Below are positions 44,131 through 53,735 of a stretch of 64,000 nt of DNA, piece by piece. The stretch is from NCBI GenBank assembly GCA_035629175.1, contig DASPIL010000058.1, positions 117,084-181,083 of the forward strand. Reading direction: 5' to 3'. The stretch's first letter is position 1. The number at the start of each line of letters is the position of its first letter. The position numbers were made by a program, and so were the translations under genes. The notes beneath the pieces are model-generated. The model had not been told where the DNA came from, did no database searches, and was given only the letters and a program-made list of their open reading frames with translations. This DNA comes from Verrucomicrobiia bacterium. GTDB lineage: Bacteria > Verrucomicrobiota > Verrucomicrobiia > Limisphaerales > DASXHY01.

Positions 44131-47100
44131 TTACGGACGTATCATCCGGAAGAACACGTTCGTGATCGCCGGATTGATCGGGATATTGACGTTGGTGAGA
44201 CTGGACGATCCAGGGTAAGTGAACCACTGGCTCGATGCATTCAACGCGACACTGTTTGTCTGCAAGGTCCAGCCGAGGTTCGTCGGCCATGCGAGGCTGA
44301 GGGTGTTCCCGGAGCGGGCGAACTGAACCTGCGGAGGATTCGGATTCACTGAAGGTCCAGCCGTCAACACGGTGATGGATCCATCCACGTCCAGGTCGTT
44401 CTTCCAAGTCGCACCCGCGCCTGTGACTGTCAAAGCCTGTCCACCGGATACTGGCTGGCTGAACAGGGTGAATTTATCGCCGACGACCAGCGAGGGTCCG
44501 ACGTTCGCCACAGTGAGCGTTCCGGTGCCGAGCTTCGAGAGATTGCCAGCCACGACGACCATATCGCTTGTCTGCGCTGCAGACCTGTTAACATCGACCG
44601 CGACATTGCCGCCGAGCGACAGGTCGCTGTTGATCGTGAAGGTTCCAATCGCACCAGCGGAAGGTCCTGGCACCAGCGTTGACCCGGCTTCCAGGATGAC
44701 AGGGCCCGAGACGGTGCCTGTGCCACCCAATCCGCCATACACGGTTGTGAAGGAAGGAAACTCTTCCCCGTTAACAAGCAGCGTACCGTTGCTCACCGTG
44801 AGTGAGCCGAAGTAAATGTTGGTTGCGGTCAGCGTCAATGTGCCCGCCCCCATTTTCACCAAGGCACCGTTGCCGCTGATCACACCGCCAAAGGTGATGT
44901 TATCCGCACGGTTGAAGATCAGGATCCCCTCATCGGTCACAGGGCCTGTTCCGATGGCGCCGCTCGTGCCGCCGTTGCCGACCTGGATCGAACCTGCGGT
45001 GATCACGGTGCCGCCTGGATAATCGTTGTTGGCAGTCAATGTCAGAGTGCCGGGTCCGCGTTGCTCAACGATGCCGCGGTTGCCGAACGGAAGATTCGTC
45101 GAGTAAGTGATCAGTCCCGGGAAGGTGACGTCGTCGGGATGATTGAACACGAGCCGCCGAGGATTCTCATTCGGTGTCGGGCTGTTGGTAAACACCACGT
45201 TGCCCGCGATGGTACCCGCGCCGCTCGTTGCAGCATCGCCAAGAATCAGGATGTTGTTGGCAATGAACGTGCCGCCGGAATAAGTGTTCGTGCCGGTTAA
45301 TGTCACGTCGCCGTTGTTGACATTGTTCGCGTCGACGACCAGCTGGCCAGTGCCGACAATCGGACCGCGGTAAATGAAGACACCGTTATCCTGACGAACC
45401 AGTTTGAGCGTGCCATTGTTTGTGACAACAGAACTTGCGAGTTCACCCTGATTACCCTGCGAGGGCTGGAACGTAGCGCCGGGTTCAATGAGCGTCCAAC
45501 CGGTATAGGTATTGGCTCCGATCGCCTGGAAGAGGCCACCATCTCCGCGGACAATCACGTTGCCCGTGCCGCTAATCACACCACCACCCGTCAGAGTAAA
45601 GGTGCCCGTGCTGTTGACGATGAATGTGCCGTCATTGACCACGCCGCTGGTACCCGAGAGCTTGCCGGATGTTCCGCCGTTGCCGACCTGCAGAGTGCCG
45701 CCGGTGATTGTCGTGCCACCGGAGTAGGTGTTGTCGCCTGGGAGGATAACGGTGCCGGCGCCATTGACTGTGACAGAACCGCTGCCACTGATCGTGCCAT
45801 CATTCGTCAGAACCCCGGAGCGGTTGAATATCAGCGCACCGTTGTTGACCGTGTTGCCGGTTCCCAGCGAACCGCTGGCACCGCCCGCACCCACCTGGAG
45901 GGTTCCGGCCGCCACCATGGTGCCACCTGAGAATGTGTTGCTGCCCGTAAGAACCCACTTGCCAGCGCCGTTTTTCGCCAGAGAAGTAGGACCGCCACTG
46001 TCTGCGACTGCAGCCGCCAGAGTGTTGTCCTCGGTGTTGCTTCCCGTGAGGGTCAGGACCCGGGGGCCTGCGCCGCTCAACGACACTGCGCCGCCGTTAT
46101 TCAGGTTCAACGCTCCCGTTCCGGAGGCTTCGATGGTTCCATTGCCAGTCCCGAGGGTGAAGAGACGGTTCACGCTCACGGCCTCGCCTGTGTATTGCAA
46201 TCGTCCCCCATTGAGGACAAGATTTGCGGCGCTGCTGGCTGAAGCTCCGATATCACTCGCGACTCCGCCGTTTGCCAATGTGCCGACGCTCAGGATGCCG
46301 CCAATGATTGTTGACGGGCCGCTGTATGTGTTGGCTCCGCCCGAGACTGTCAGCGTTCCTGTATTGGCCTTGGTCAAACCACCGGTGCCGCCAATGTTAT
46401 TTGCTCCGCTTGACGCGATGCTGTAGGGGTCCGTTGCATTGTTGACGGTCACGCCTGCAGGAGCGACAGGGGAACTCACGATTACCGAAGTCGGGCCGCT
46501 TGCGGTGTCATCGAACAATGCGCCGCCGCCATTTGCGAAAGCGGATGGATTGCCATTGAACAGCCAGTTGACGGTGCCGATATCCCAGTTTGCATCGGCC
46601 GCACCAGTCCAAACGTAGGACAGGGCAGTGACGTTGAGTCGAAGCGTGTTGCCGACAACCTGAAGATTGCCAACCGCTCCAATGACAATGCCGAGATTGA
46701 ACGTGGGCGACCCACTGGTCCAGGAGACGAGCGGATAGCTCTGGCCGACGGTAAACGATCCGCTATTAACGTTCACGGTGATCGGACCGCCGCTGGACAG
46801 CGTTCCCGCCGCGATCACGGGAGTGGCTGTGCTGTTGACGTTATTGAATTCGAGCGTTGCAGCCGAGCTGGTGCCGACGGTCAGGGTGGAAGGGGCAACC
46901 TGGGTTCCTGTCGCCGTGACGCCGAGAGCGGCACCGTTGGCGACTGCAATGTTGCCCGCGCCTGTCTTTGCGCCTGCGAACACCAACTTGCCCGCAGCAA
47001 CGGTGGTCAAGCCGCTGTATGAACTGGAGCCGCCGAGCGTGAGCGTGCCCGAGCCGAGCTTGGTGAGCGTGCCGCCGGTGCTGACCAGGTTGTTGGTCAG

Positions 47101-48294
47101 GAGAACACTCTGCCCTGCGGTGTCGAAGCTATACAACTGGCCTGCTGCCGTACTGAAGCGCGGCGAGTAGTCGAATGTGTTGTTTGCACTGAATTGCAAG
47201 GTGCCACCCGTGAAGGAGATCGTGCCGCCGTTGCCCAGGGGCCCCGTGGCCGCATCGCCCTCGGCGCCGTTCACAATCAAGCTGCCGCCGCTGAGGATCG
47301 TGTTGCCGGTGTAGCTGCTCGCACCTGAAAGAGACAGAGTGCCATTCGCAACCTCGAGAATGCCGCTCCCGGAAATGGGGCCGGTGAGGATCTGCGTGAG
47401 GCCTGGAGCATCGTACTTGAACCGGGTTCCGTTGTTTTCAATCCCCTGTGTTCCGGTGTTGCCGTTGCCGAGCGGACTCAAGACCGTGTTGTTCTGCAGA
47501 ACCAACGTGCCTGCATTGATGACGATCGGAGAGGTGATGGTGCCGTTGCCTTTGGCAGCATTAATCGAGGGCCCGTTCCAATACATCGTGCCGGTGCCGT
47601 CCTTCCGAATCGACGTCGAAGGGCTGTTGGCAACAATCAGGTTGTTTGTGATCCACCAATCTCCGGTGCCGTCGAAGGACAAAACGTGATTAATTCCTCC
47701 GCCGGACTGAACTCGGACGTTGGGATAAATGATGTTGGGAGCCGCGGAATTATTCACGAAGCTGTGAAGCGTGTCCGCGTCGCCCGGCCGCCAAATCAGG
47801 TTCAGCACACGCGTACTGGTATCGCCCAGGCTGAACGAGGCCGTGGGGCTTTCGTTGATAAGGTTAAGAATTGCGAGATTAACCGAAGCGCCAACGGGAG
47901 AGCTGATGTTGACCGATCCGGTTTGGTTTGGCGTAAGGTGAAGACTGACGCCGGATTGTCCGAATCCGCTGGCCAGCCCGCCGTTGTAGGTCAATGACAG
48001 ATTACCCGGAACGACGCCGTCAAACTGGCCAATATCTCCAGGCAAGGCGGTGCTCGGCAGCGTCCCGCCCCAGTTGGTCGCGGCTCCTAAGTCCGTTCCC
48101 GTGCCGTTTCCGCCGGTCCACGTGACAGTCGCCTGGCCAAAGGAATTCAATGATGCCAGTGCCGTGCATACCGCGACAATTCGCGCAAGGTTCTTGCAAG
48201 TGCTTTGGATCTGCGGCAGGGAACCCCACGCGGGAGCTGCCCAGCCGGGCATCCGGTTTATCGCCGGTTCGATCTTACAGGAGGGAGTTTTCAT
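44131..48294 (-). CDS. PATR giant secreted protein 2
   Basis: About 1387 residues from the ATG at 48294 (MKTPSCKIEPAINRMPGW); the frame runs 72 codons further upstream through the divergent regulatory region, so the later start is preferred. A hydrophobic export segment (NLARIVAVCTALASLNSFG) lies about 37-55. The rest is PATR units such as GSNTFSGGTMVAAGTLQVG and GDNTYSGGTTITGGTLQVG, more than fifteen in all. The tail has LSLAWPTNLGWTLQTNSV then SSQWFTYPGS and FFRMIRP, the shared C-terminal module. No beta-barrel is present. It is divergent from the GH115 operon. Confidence 0.82.
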   Translation of the reverse strand: MKTPSCKIEPAINRMPGWAAPAWGSLPQIQSTCKNLARIVAVCTALASLNSFGQATVTWTGGNGTGTDLGAATNWGGTLPSTALPGDIGQFDGVVPGNLSLTYNGGLASGFGQSGVSLHLTPNQTGSVNISSPVGASVNLAILNLINESPTASFSLGDTSTRVLNLIWRPGDADTLHSFVNNSAAPNIIYPNVRVQSGGGINHVLSFDGTGDWWITNNLIVANSPSTSIRKDGTGTMYWNGPSINAAKGNGTITSPIVINAGTLVLQNNTVLSPLGNGNTGTQGIENNGTRFKYDAPGLTQILTGPISGSGILEVANGTLSLSGASSYTGNTILSGGSLIVNGAEGDAATGPLGNGGTISFTGGTLQFSANNTFDYSPRFSTAAGQLYSFDTAGQSVLLTNNLVSTGGTLTKLGSGTLTLGGSSSYSGLTTVAAGKLVFAGAKTGAGNIAVANGAALGVTATGTQVAPSTLTVGTSSAATLEFNNVNSTATPVIAAGTLSSGGPITVNVNSGSFTVGQSYPLVSWTSGSPTFNLGIVIGAVGNLQVVGNTLRLNVTALSYVWTGAADANWDIGTVNWLFNGNPSAFANGGGALFDDTASGPTSVIVSSPVAPAGVTVNNATDPYSIASSGANNIGGTGGLTKANTGTLTVSGGANTYSGPSTIIGGILSVGTLANGGVASDIGASASSAANLVLNGGRLQYTGEAVSVNRLFTLGTGNGTIEASGTGALNLNNGGAVSLSGAGPRVLTLTGSNTEDNTLAAAVADSGGPTSLAKNGAGKWVLTGSNTFSGGTMVAAGTLQVGAGGASGSLGTGNTVNNGALIFNRSGVLTNDGTISGSGSVTVNGAGTVILPGDNTYSGGTTITGGTLQVGNGGTSGKLSGTSGVVNDGTFIVNSTGTFTLTGGGVISGTGNVIVRGDGGLFQAIGANTYTGWTLIEPGATFQPSQGNQGELASSVVTNNGTLKLVRQDNGVFIYRGPIVGTGQLVVDANNVNNGDVTLTGTNTYSGGTFIANNILILGDAATSGAGTIAGNVVFTNSPTPNENPRRLVFNHPDDVTFPGLITYSTNLPFGNRGIVEQRGPGTLTLTANNDYPGGTVITAGSIQVGNGGTSGAIGTGPVTDEGILIFNRADNITFGGVISGNGALVKMGAGTLTLTATNIYFGSLTVSNGTLLVNGEEFPSFTTVYGGLGGTGTVSGPVILEAGSTLVPGPSAGAIGTFTINSDLSLGGNVAVDVNRSAAQTSDMVVVAGNLSKLGTGTLTVANVGPSLVVGDKFTLFSQPVSGGQALTVTGAGATWKNDLDVDGSITVLTAGPSVNPNPPQVQFARSGNTLSLAWPTNLGWTLQTNSVALNASSQWFTYPGSSSLTNVNIPINPAITNVFFRMIRP

Positions 48295-48397
48295 TTGGGT
48301 TGCGGATCTATTGGGATTAATGGTGTCTCGTGAAAGACATGGGTTTGGTTGTGGGCGGTTCGGTGACGAATTCTGCATTAAGGGCGATTTGATAACC

Positions 48398-48415
48398 ATA
48401 CGACGAATGTCGTAT
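48398..48415. promoter_or_regulatory. Operator-like palindrome, copy 1
   Basis: ATACGACGAATGTCGTAT: perfect 7-bp inverted repeat with spacer GAAT. It differs from copy 2 at a single base. Confidence 0.65.
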
Positions 48416-48458
48416 CGCGCCGGCATCCAATGAAACAGAACCGCGCATCCCATTTCCA

Positions 48459-48476
48459 ATACGATGAATGTCGTAT
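48459..48476. promoter_or_regulatory. Operator-like palindrome, copy 2
   Basis: ATACGATGAATGTCGTAT: same unit with one substitution, centre 61 bp from copy 1, about 40 bases before the GH115 start. An upstream ATG of the GH115 frame lies inside it, which supports the later start. Confidence 0.65.
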
Positions 48477-48515
48477 GGCGACGTCTCATCTCCATGCGAT
48501 GATGGCGCACTTCAA

Positions 48516-51479
48516 ATGCCTGACACGATTACTTGCAACGCTTGCCTGCGACCGTTGAGGCTTCTCGCAAGTCTCCTCCTCGCCGTCACGAGCGCAAACA
48601 CCGTGCTGGCGCTCGGAGAATCGAATTACGTGTTCACAGCGGCCACCCGCGGAAGTTTCACCCTCGTTGACGGGCGTGCAGCGCCAATCATCGTTGACAC
48701 CAACGATTTCGCCGGAGTGCTGCGGGCGGCGGGTGACCTGCGAAAGGACGTTGAGCGGGTGACTGGAGCTCGGGCGCAAATCCTCCACCGCGCCGGACCG
48801 GAGAGCCGAACGGCGGTGATCATTGGCACGGCCGGCAAAAGTCCGCTCATCGACACCCTGGTTCGGGACGGGAAGATCGATGTCTCAGACATAGCGGGCA
48901 AATGGGAGGCGTTCTTCCTGCAGGTCGTGCCGCAACCAATGGCCGGGCTCGATAATGCGCTCGTCATTTGCGGCAGCGATAAGCGTGGAACGATTTACGG
49001 CATCTACGATCTTTGCGAAAAAATCGGCGTGTCTCCGTGGCATTTCTGGGGGGACAGCCCGGTCGCGCGGCATGGGAAACTTTTTATCTCGCCTGGGAAG
49101 TTCGTGCAGGGTCCGCCCTCCGTGAAGTATCGCGGCATTTTCATCAACGACGAAGCGCCTGCATTGACCGAGTGGGTTCGCGCACAATACGGCGACGTGC
49201 CGGGCAGGCGCGGCGTCGCGAACTACGGCCGCGGTTTTTATACGAACATCTTTGAGGTGATGCTTCGTCTTCGCGCCAATTATCTCTGGCCGGCCATGTG
49301 GAACAATGCTTTCAACGAGGACGATCCCGAAAACCCGCGGCTGGCGGACGAATATGGAATCGTGATGGGCACGTCGCACCAGGAACCAATGTTGCGGGCC
49401 CAGCAGGAATGGGATCGCGGGTTTCGGCAGCAACACGGACTTTGGGATTACAACAAGACCAACCAGCGGCCGGCACTGCACGACTTCTGGCGCGCAGGCA
49501 TTCGGCGGAACAAGGCCTTTGAAAGCATCATCACCTTGGGCCTTCGCGCCGAGAACGACAGCGGCGCTCCCGTCGGCCGGGAACTCACGGAGGAAATCAT
49601 CAGCATCCAGCGCCGAATCCTCGCCGAGGAATTAACCGCCGACGTCACGAAAATCCCCCAGATGTGGTGCCTGTACAAGGAGGTCCAGGCTTATTATGAG
49701 GAAGGTTTGCGGGTTCCCGATGACGTCACCCTGCTCTGGGCTGAGGATAATTGGGGCAACATCCGCCGGCTTCCGACCGCGAACGAACGCGGGCGAAGCG
49801 GTGGCGCCGGCATCTACTATCATTTCGATTACCACGGCGGCCCGCGCAGTTATCAATGGATCAACACAAGTCCGATTCCAAAAATCTGGGACCAGATGTC
49901 ACTGGCCGCGCAATACGGGGCCGATCGAATCTGGATCGTCAATGTCGGGCACTTCAACAAGGGCAGCGAATTCCCGCTCGAATTCTTTTTGCGGCTTGCA
50001 TGGAACACGTCGCGGTGGACTCACGAAAATCTCGACGAATTCACGCGGTTGTGGGCGGAGCGTGAGTTTGGAAAAGAGCATGCCGTCGAGATCGCGGATC
50101 TTATCGCGACCTACACCCGGTTCAATGGGCGCCGAAAACCCGAGTTGCTCGAGCCTGAGACCTACAGCCTGTTGAACTATCGCGAGTTTGAATCCGTGGT
50201 TGCGGAATACCAGGCCTTGAGCGATCGCGCGGAAAAGGTTTTCAACCAGCTTGAGCCCAGGTACCGCGACGCGTTCTATGGGTTCGTCCTCTATCCCGTG
50301 AAAGCCTGCGCAGGTTTGAACGCCATGTATTTCGCCGCTGGCAGGAACGCCCTCCATGCCCGGCAGGGTCGCGCAAGCGCGAATGATTCCGCTGCTGAAA
50401 CGCGCAAACTCTTTGCCACGCAGACGAACCTGGTCCACCATTTCAACCACATCTACGCAGGCGGCAGGTGGAACCATTTCATGGATCAGGCTTACATCGG
50501 GTATACGAGTTGGAATCCGCCCCGGCAGAACAATCTCAACGCAATCAAGCTGGCCGAGGTCACCGTCCCGGACGCAGCAAGGATGGGCGTCGCAGTTGAG
50601 GGTTCAATGGATGCGGCGGGTGGAACTTTGAAGTTTCACAGGCACGGCCAGGCTTCCCGATATGTGGAAGTTTTCAATGGCGGAAAAACGCCGTTCGAGT
50701 TTTCCGCAGATGTCCGCGCCCCATGGATCGTTTTGGACGACCAACGGGGAACCGTTGAGAAGGATCGGCGCATTGAGCTCAGGATAGACTGGAACAAAAC
50801 AGTCCAGGGCGAAAATAGCGGCGTCCTTGTTGTCCATGGAGCAGGAACCAACTTTGTTGTGAACATCCGAGCCGTCAACCCCGCGCAGCCCGCATCGGAA
50901 ACGGCTGACCTTTTTATTGAAGCGGATGGATTTGTTTCCATTGAAGCCGAACATTTCAGCCGGAACACGGATGCGGGAACGAACCGCTGGATCCGAGTTT
51001 CGAATTACGGTCATACCCTTTCAGGCATGCGCGCCGATGCGCCGCCCGGGGCACTCGCTACGCCCGGCAAGGATTCGCCCTGCCTGGAATACCGCATGCA
51101 TTTATCCAGCAGCGGCGAGGTTGAAGTCGAATCGATTGTGGGTCCCACGCTGGGCTTCATTCCGGGCCGGCCGATTCGCTATGCAGTTTCATTCGACGAT
51201 CAGGCTCCACGCGAAGTGACGATTGTGCCGGCGCCGTTTGAAGGACATTACACCAATCCCCGATGGTCGGATTCCGTAAGGAACAATTGCCACAAGGTGA
51301 AGTCGAAGCACCTCATCCAGTCTCCTGGCGAGCACACACTGAAGATTTGGATGATCGATCCGGCAGTCGTGCTGCAGAAACACATTGTAAACTTTGGCGG
51401 CGCCCTCCCCAGCTACCTTGGCCCTCCGGAAAGCTTGCGCGGATCCGTCCGATCCCAGGCGTCGTCGCAATTTCCGTGA
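48516..51479 (+). CDS. GH115 glycoside hydrolase (alpha-glucuronidase family)
   Basis: A 987-residue exported enzyme of the family that removes 4-O-methyl-glucuronic acid side groups from xylan. The signal segment is RPLRLLASLLLAVTSANTVLA. The N-terminal domain has the redox-like fold (IIVDTNDFAGVLRAAGDLRKD, TAVIIGTAG). The catalytic barrel includes PSVKYRGIFINDEAPALTEW, NYLWPAMWNNAFNEDDPEN, VMGTSHQEPML, EVQAYYEEGL, and LLWAEDNWGNIRRLP. A C-terminal beta domain contains GFVSIEAEHFSRN. DUF2264 follows after 9 bases as an operon. A divergent PATR gene shares the control region with two palindromes. Substrate inferred from family only. Confidence 0.88.
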   Translation: MPDTITCNACLRPLRLLASLLLAVTSANTVLALGESNYVFTAATRGSFTLVDGRAAPIIVDTNDFAGVLRAAGDLRKDVERVTGARAQILHRAGPESRTAVIIGTAGKSPLIDTLVRDGKIDVSDIAGKWEAFFLQVVPQPMAGLDNALVICGSDKRGTIYGIYDLCEKIGVSPWHFWGDSPVARHGKLFISPGKFVQGPPSVKYRGIFINDEAPALTEWVRAQYGDVPGRRGVANYGRGFYTNIFEVMLRLRANYLWPAMWNNAFNEDDPENPRLADEYGIVMGTSHQEPMLRAQQEWDRGFRQQHGLWDYNKTNQRPALHDFWRAGIRRNKAFESIITLGLRAENDSGAPVGRELTEEIISIQRRILAEELTADVTKIPQMWCLYKEVQAYYEEGLRVPDDVTLLWAEDNWGNIRRLPTANERGRSGGAGIYYHFDYHGGPRSYQWINTSPIPKIWDQMSLAAQYGADRIWIVNVGHFNKGSEFPLEFFLRLAWNTSRWTHENLDEFTRLWAEREFGKEHAVEIADLIATYTRFNGRRKPELLEPETYSLLNYREFESVVAEYQALSDRAEKVFNQLEPRYRDAFYGFVLYPVKACAGLNAMYFAAGRNALHARQGRASANDSAAETRKLFATQTNLVHHFNHIYAGGRWNHFMDQAYIGYTSWNPPRQNNLNAIKLAEVTVPDAARMGVAVEGSMDAAGGTLKFHRHGQASRYVEVFNGGKTPFEFSADVRAPWIVLDDQRGTVEKDRRIELRIDWNKTVQGENSGVLVVHGAGTNFVVNIRAVNPAQPASETADLFIEADGFVSIEAEHFSRNTDAGTNRWIRVSNYGHTLSGMRADAPPGALATPGKDSPCLEYRMHLSSSGEVEVESIVGPTLGFIPGRPIRYAVSFDDQAPREVTIVPAPFEGHYTNPRWSDSVRNNCHKVKSKHLIQSPGEHTLKIWMIDPAVVLQKHIVNFGGALPSYLGPPESLRGSVRSQASSQFP

Positions 51480-51488
51480 TCTTACTCC

Positions 51489-53624
51489 ATGAATAACGAA
51501 CCGTTGGCAGCGGCGCTTCAGCCGCACTCACGCTTCCGCCCGCGCAACAATCAGGTTGGACAGCAAACCGTAAAACAGGCGTTTGAAGTCAAGGATCCCG
51601 ACTTTCAATTGAGTCCGCTCACCGGGATGACGCGGCGGCATTACATTGAGTGCGCGAAATACGTGCTCGAGCGCGCCTTCACGCACGTGAAGTCTTTTGA
51701 TTCGCCGATCGTTTTCCCGCTCGTTCCAGGCAAATCGTATCCGCAACCGGACGATCCTGAATGGCGCACGCGTTCCCACGAGTTCGAGGCGCTGGAACGG
51801 ACCTTCAATCTTGCCGCCCCATTGATGCACGTCGATCCCGAGATCACCATCAAGGGCATCAAACTGCGCGACTATTACTGCCATCATTTTCATGCCGCGT
51901 TAACGCCGGGCAATCCCACCAGCCTGCCCCTGCCCGAAGACCTTCCCGATGCCACCTACCAGTTCACCTGCGAATTCGGAGGATGGACCAAGACGCTCCT
52001 GCTCCTTCCGGACGTGCTTTGGCCACATCTGACGAAACAGCAGCGTGATGCGATGGCGATCACCATTTCCAAGTGGGCACACCATCGGACAACCCAGAAT
52101 AACTGGAGATTGTTCAATATTTGCGCGCTGTCGTTCCTTAAAAAGAATGGCTACGCGATTGACGATGATTTGTTGCGCAGTCACCTGCTTTGGATCGCAT
52201 CCTACCACGCAGGCAACGGATGGTATCTGGAGCAGAGCTACAACTACTACACCATCAGCCTGTTCGTGGTTTATGGAACGATCTGGAATCGGGCCTTTGG
52301 AGATGAGCATTATCCGGAGATCGCGGCAGTGCTCGAGAAAAGCTTTGAGCAGTTGATGAAGACGTACGCGCAGTTTTTCGGGCGCGACGGGTACATCAAC
52401 ATGTGGGCTCGCAGCATCTGTTATCGGCTGTGGATTTCGGGCGGGTTTCCTGTTTCGTTCATGCTCAAGTCCAAACCTGCCATGGATCCTGGATGGGCCC
52501 GCAGACTCTGCTCCGGCTCCCTCCTGCAGTTCACAGCGCGCGAGGACTTTTACGAGAACGACATTCCGAGCCTGGGATTTTACGGGCACCGGGAATTTGC
52601 GATCCAGAACTACAGCTGTCCTGCCAGCCCGTTCATCATGTTCCTTCCCTTCATCGCATTGGCGCTGCCTGAGGACTCCCCATTCTGGACAGCCACGGAG
52701 AACGACGGCATGTGGCGCGGCCTTGGCAAAAAATCGCAGCGAACGGTCCTCGAGAAACCCGGTCTTGTGCTGGTGAACCACGGAAGCAGCGGGAGCTCGG
52801 AAATCATTTCCGGCAAAGTTTACGACGACGACCACAATTATTCTAAGCTCGTCTTCAACACACATTTCCCCTGGGAGGATCACAACCCGGAAGGCGGCAC
52901 TTCGCAGGAATACAGCTTTCGCAGCCTCGATCCGCGTGACCTTCGGGGCACGGACATTAATTTTTATCTGACCGGCCGGGCTGTGGAGAATTCCCCGACT
53001 CGCAACGCCAGCTATTCAACGTCACAAAGCATCATTTTTAACGGCGTTCGCGATGGAGTGCTTTACAGGCAGCTCCTGATGCGACGACCGCCGAACAACG
53101 GCGTCGGTTACATCATCGACCTTGCAGAGATCACGATTCCCGGCGGGGTGATCCGCGTGGATCGATGCCGCCTCGCGTTTGAGCATGAGCTGACACTGGG
53201 CCACTTCGGATTGCCCCACTACAACGGCGTAAAGGCGGAGCTGCGACATTTTGAGGACGCGATGCGAACAGGGATCACTGCAAGCGTTCCAGGGAGAAGC
53301 GTTGCGCTCATGGCGTATCTCGGCTGGGACAGCGTCTCCGCTCAGGTTCACGAAGGATTCAACGCCGAGACGGACGAAAGCAGTGTTCTATTTGTCCATC
53401 GCAGGCGAACGGAAAAGAATCCCGCGATGGAGTTGATGATTTCAGTGATGTTGCACAAGACCGACAACAATCCCTGGAACGACGAGGAACTCTCGCCTGT
53501 GAAAAACCTTCGTCTGATGGAAATCACTCCGTCTGGATCGGTGCTTGGAGCTGAAGTCACGCTGGCTGACGAAAGTCGGCATCTGGTTGATTTCAACGAA
53601 ATCGACGGCTTTAAATCCTGCTGA
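51489..53624 (+). CDS. DUF2264-family protein (listed as GH154 to my recollection)
   Basis: A 711-residue protein. SPLTGMTRRHYIECAKYVLERAFTHV, an (alpha/alpha)-barrel pattern (TRSHEFEALERTFNLAAPLM, FTCEFGGWTKTLLLLPDVLWPHL, NNWRLFNICALSFLKKNG, SYHAGNGWYLEQSYNYYTISLFVVYG) and a C-terminal beta-sandwich identify DUF2264. Members have been linked to beta-glucuronidase activity; that link is from memory. No signal peptide is visible, so it may act in the cytoplasm on oligosaccharides released outside by GH115. The start is 9 bases past the GH115 stop. Confidence 0.85.
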   Translation: MNNEPLAAALQPHSRFRPRNNQVGQQTVKQAFEVKDPDFQLSPLTGMTRRHYIECAKYVLERAFTHVKSFDSPIVFPLVPGKSYPQPDDPEWRTRSHEFEALERTFNLAAPLMHVDPEITIKGIKLRDYYCHHFHAALTPGNPTSLPLPEDLPDATYQFTCEFGGWTKTLLLLPDVLWPHLTKQQRDAMAITISKWAHHRTTQNNWRLFNICALSFLKKNGYAIDDDLLRSHLLWIASYHAGNGWYLEQSYNYYTISLFVVYGTIWNRAFGDEHYPEIAAVLEKSFEQLMKTYAQFFGRDGYINMWARSICYRLWISGGFPVSFMLKSKPAMDPGWARRLCSGSLLQFTAREDFYENDIPSLGFYGHREFAIQNYSCPASPFIMFLPFIALALPEDSPFWTATENDGMWRGLGKKSQRTVLEKPGLVLVNHGSSGSSEIISGKVYDDDHNYSKLVFNTHFPWEDHNPEGGTSQEYSFRSLDPRDLRGTDINFYLTGRAVENSPTRNASYSTSQSIIFNGVRDGVLYRQLLMRRPPNNGVGYIIDLAEITIPGGVIRVDRCRLAFEHELTLGHFGLPHYNGVKAELRHFEDAMRTGITASVPGRSVALMAYLGWDSVSAQVHEGFNAETDESSVLFVHRRRTEKNPAMELMISVMLHKTDNNPWNDEELSPVKNLRLMEITPSGSVLGAEVTLADESRHLVDFNEIDGFKSC

Positions 53625-53687
53625 GCCGATTCCGCGTTGCGCACCGATTGGGACCTTCACAGGTTTGGCAACCACATCATGAAAAAA

Positions 53688-53713
53688 CAGGGCGCGCATT
53701 GCTGCGCGCCCTG
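53688..53713 (-). terminator. Rho-independent terminator of PATR protein 3
   Basis: Perfect 11-bp stem CAGGGCGCGCA / TGCGCGCCCTG with loop TTGC. On the minus strand it is followed by TTTTTT. It may also stop transcription coming from DUF2264, though less efficiently. Confidence 0.85.
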
Positions 53714-53735
53714 CCTGATTCACGTTGGGATTCGA

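Larger units (their letters stand above)
48295..48515. promoter_or_regulatory. Divergent control region of PATR-2 and GH115
   Basis: Gene-free spacer containing the palindromes at 48398-48415 and 48459-48476. No recognisable sigma-70 promoter boxes stand out. Confidence 0.6.

Noticed and set aside
45728..46426. Long open frame antisense to PATR-2
   Set aside because: GC-rich repeat genes leave long open frames on the opposite strand; the peptide is Pro/Ala/Val-rich low complexity and the PATR frame is clearly coding.
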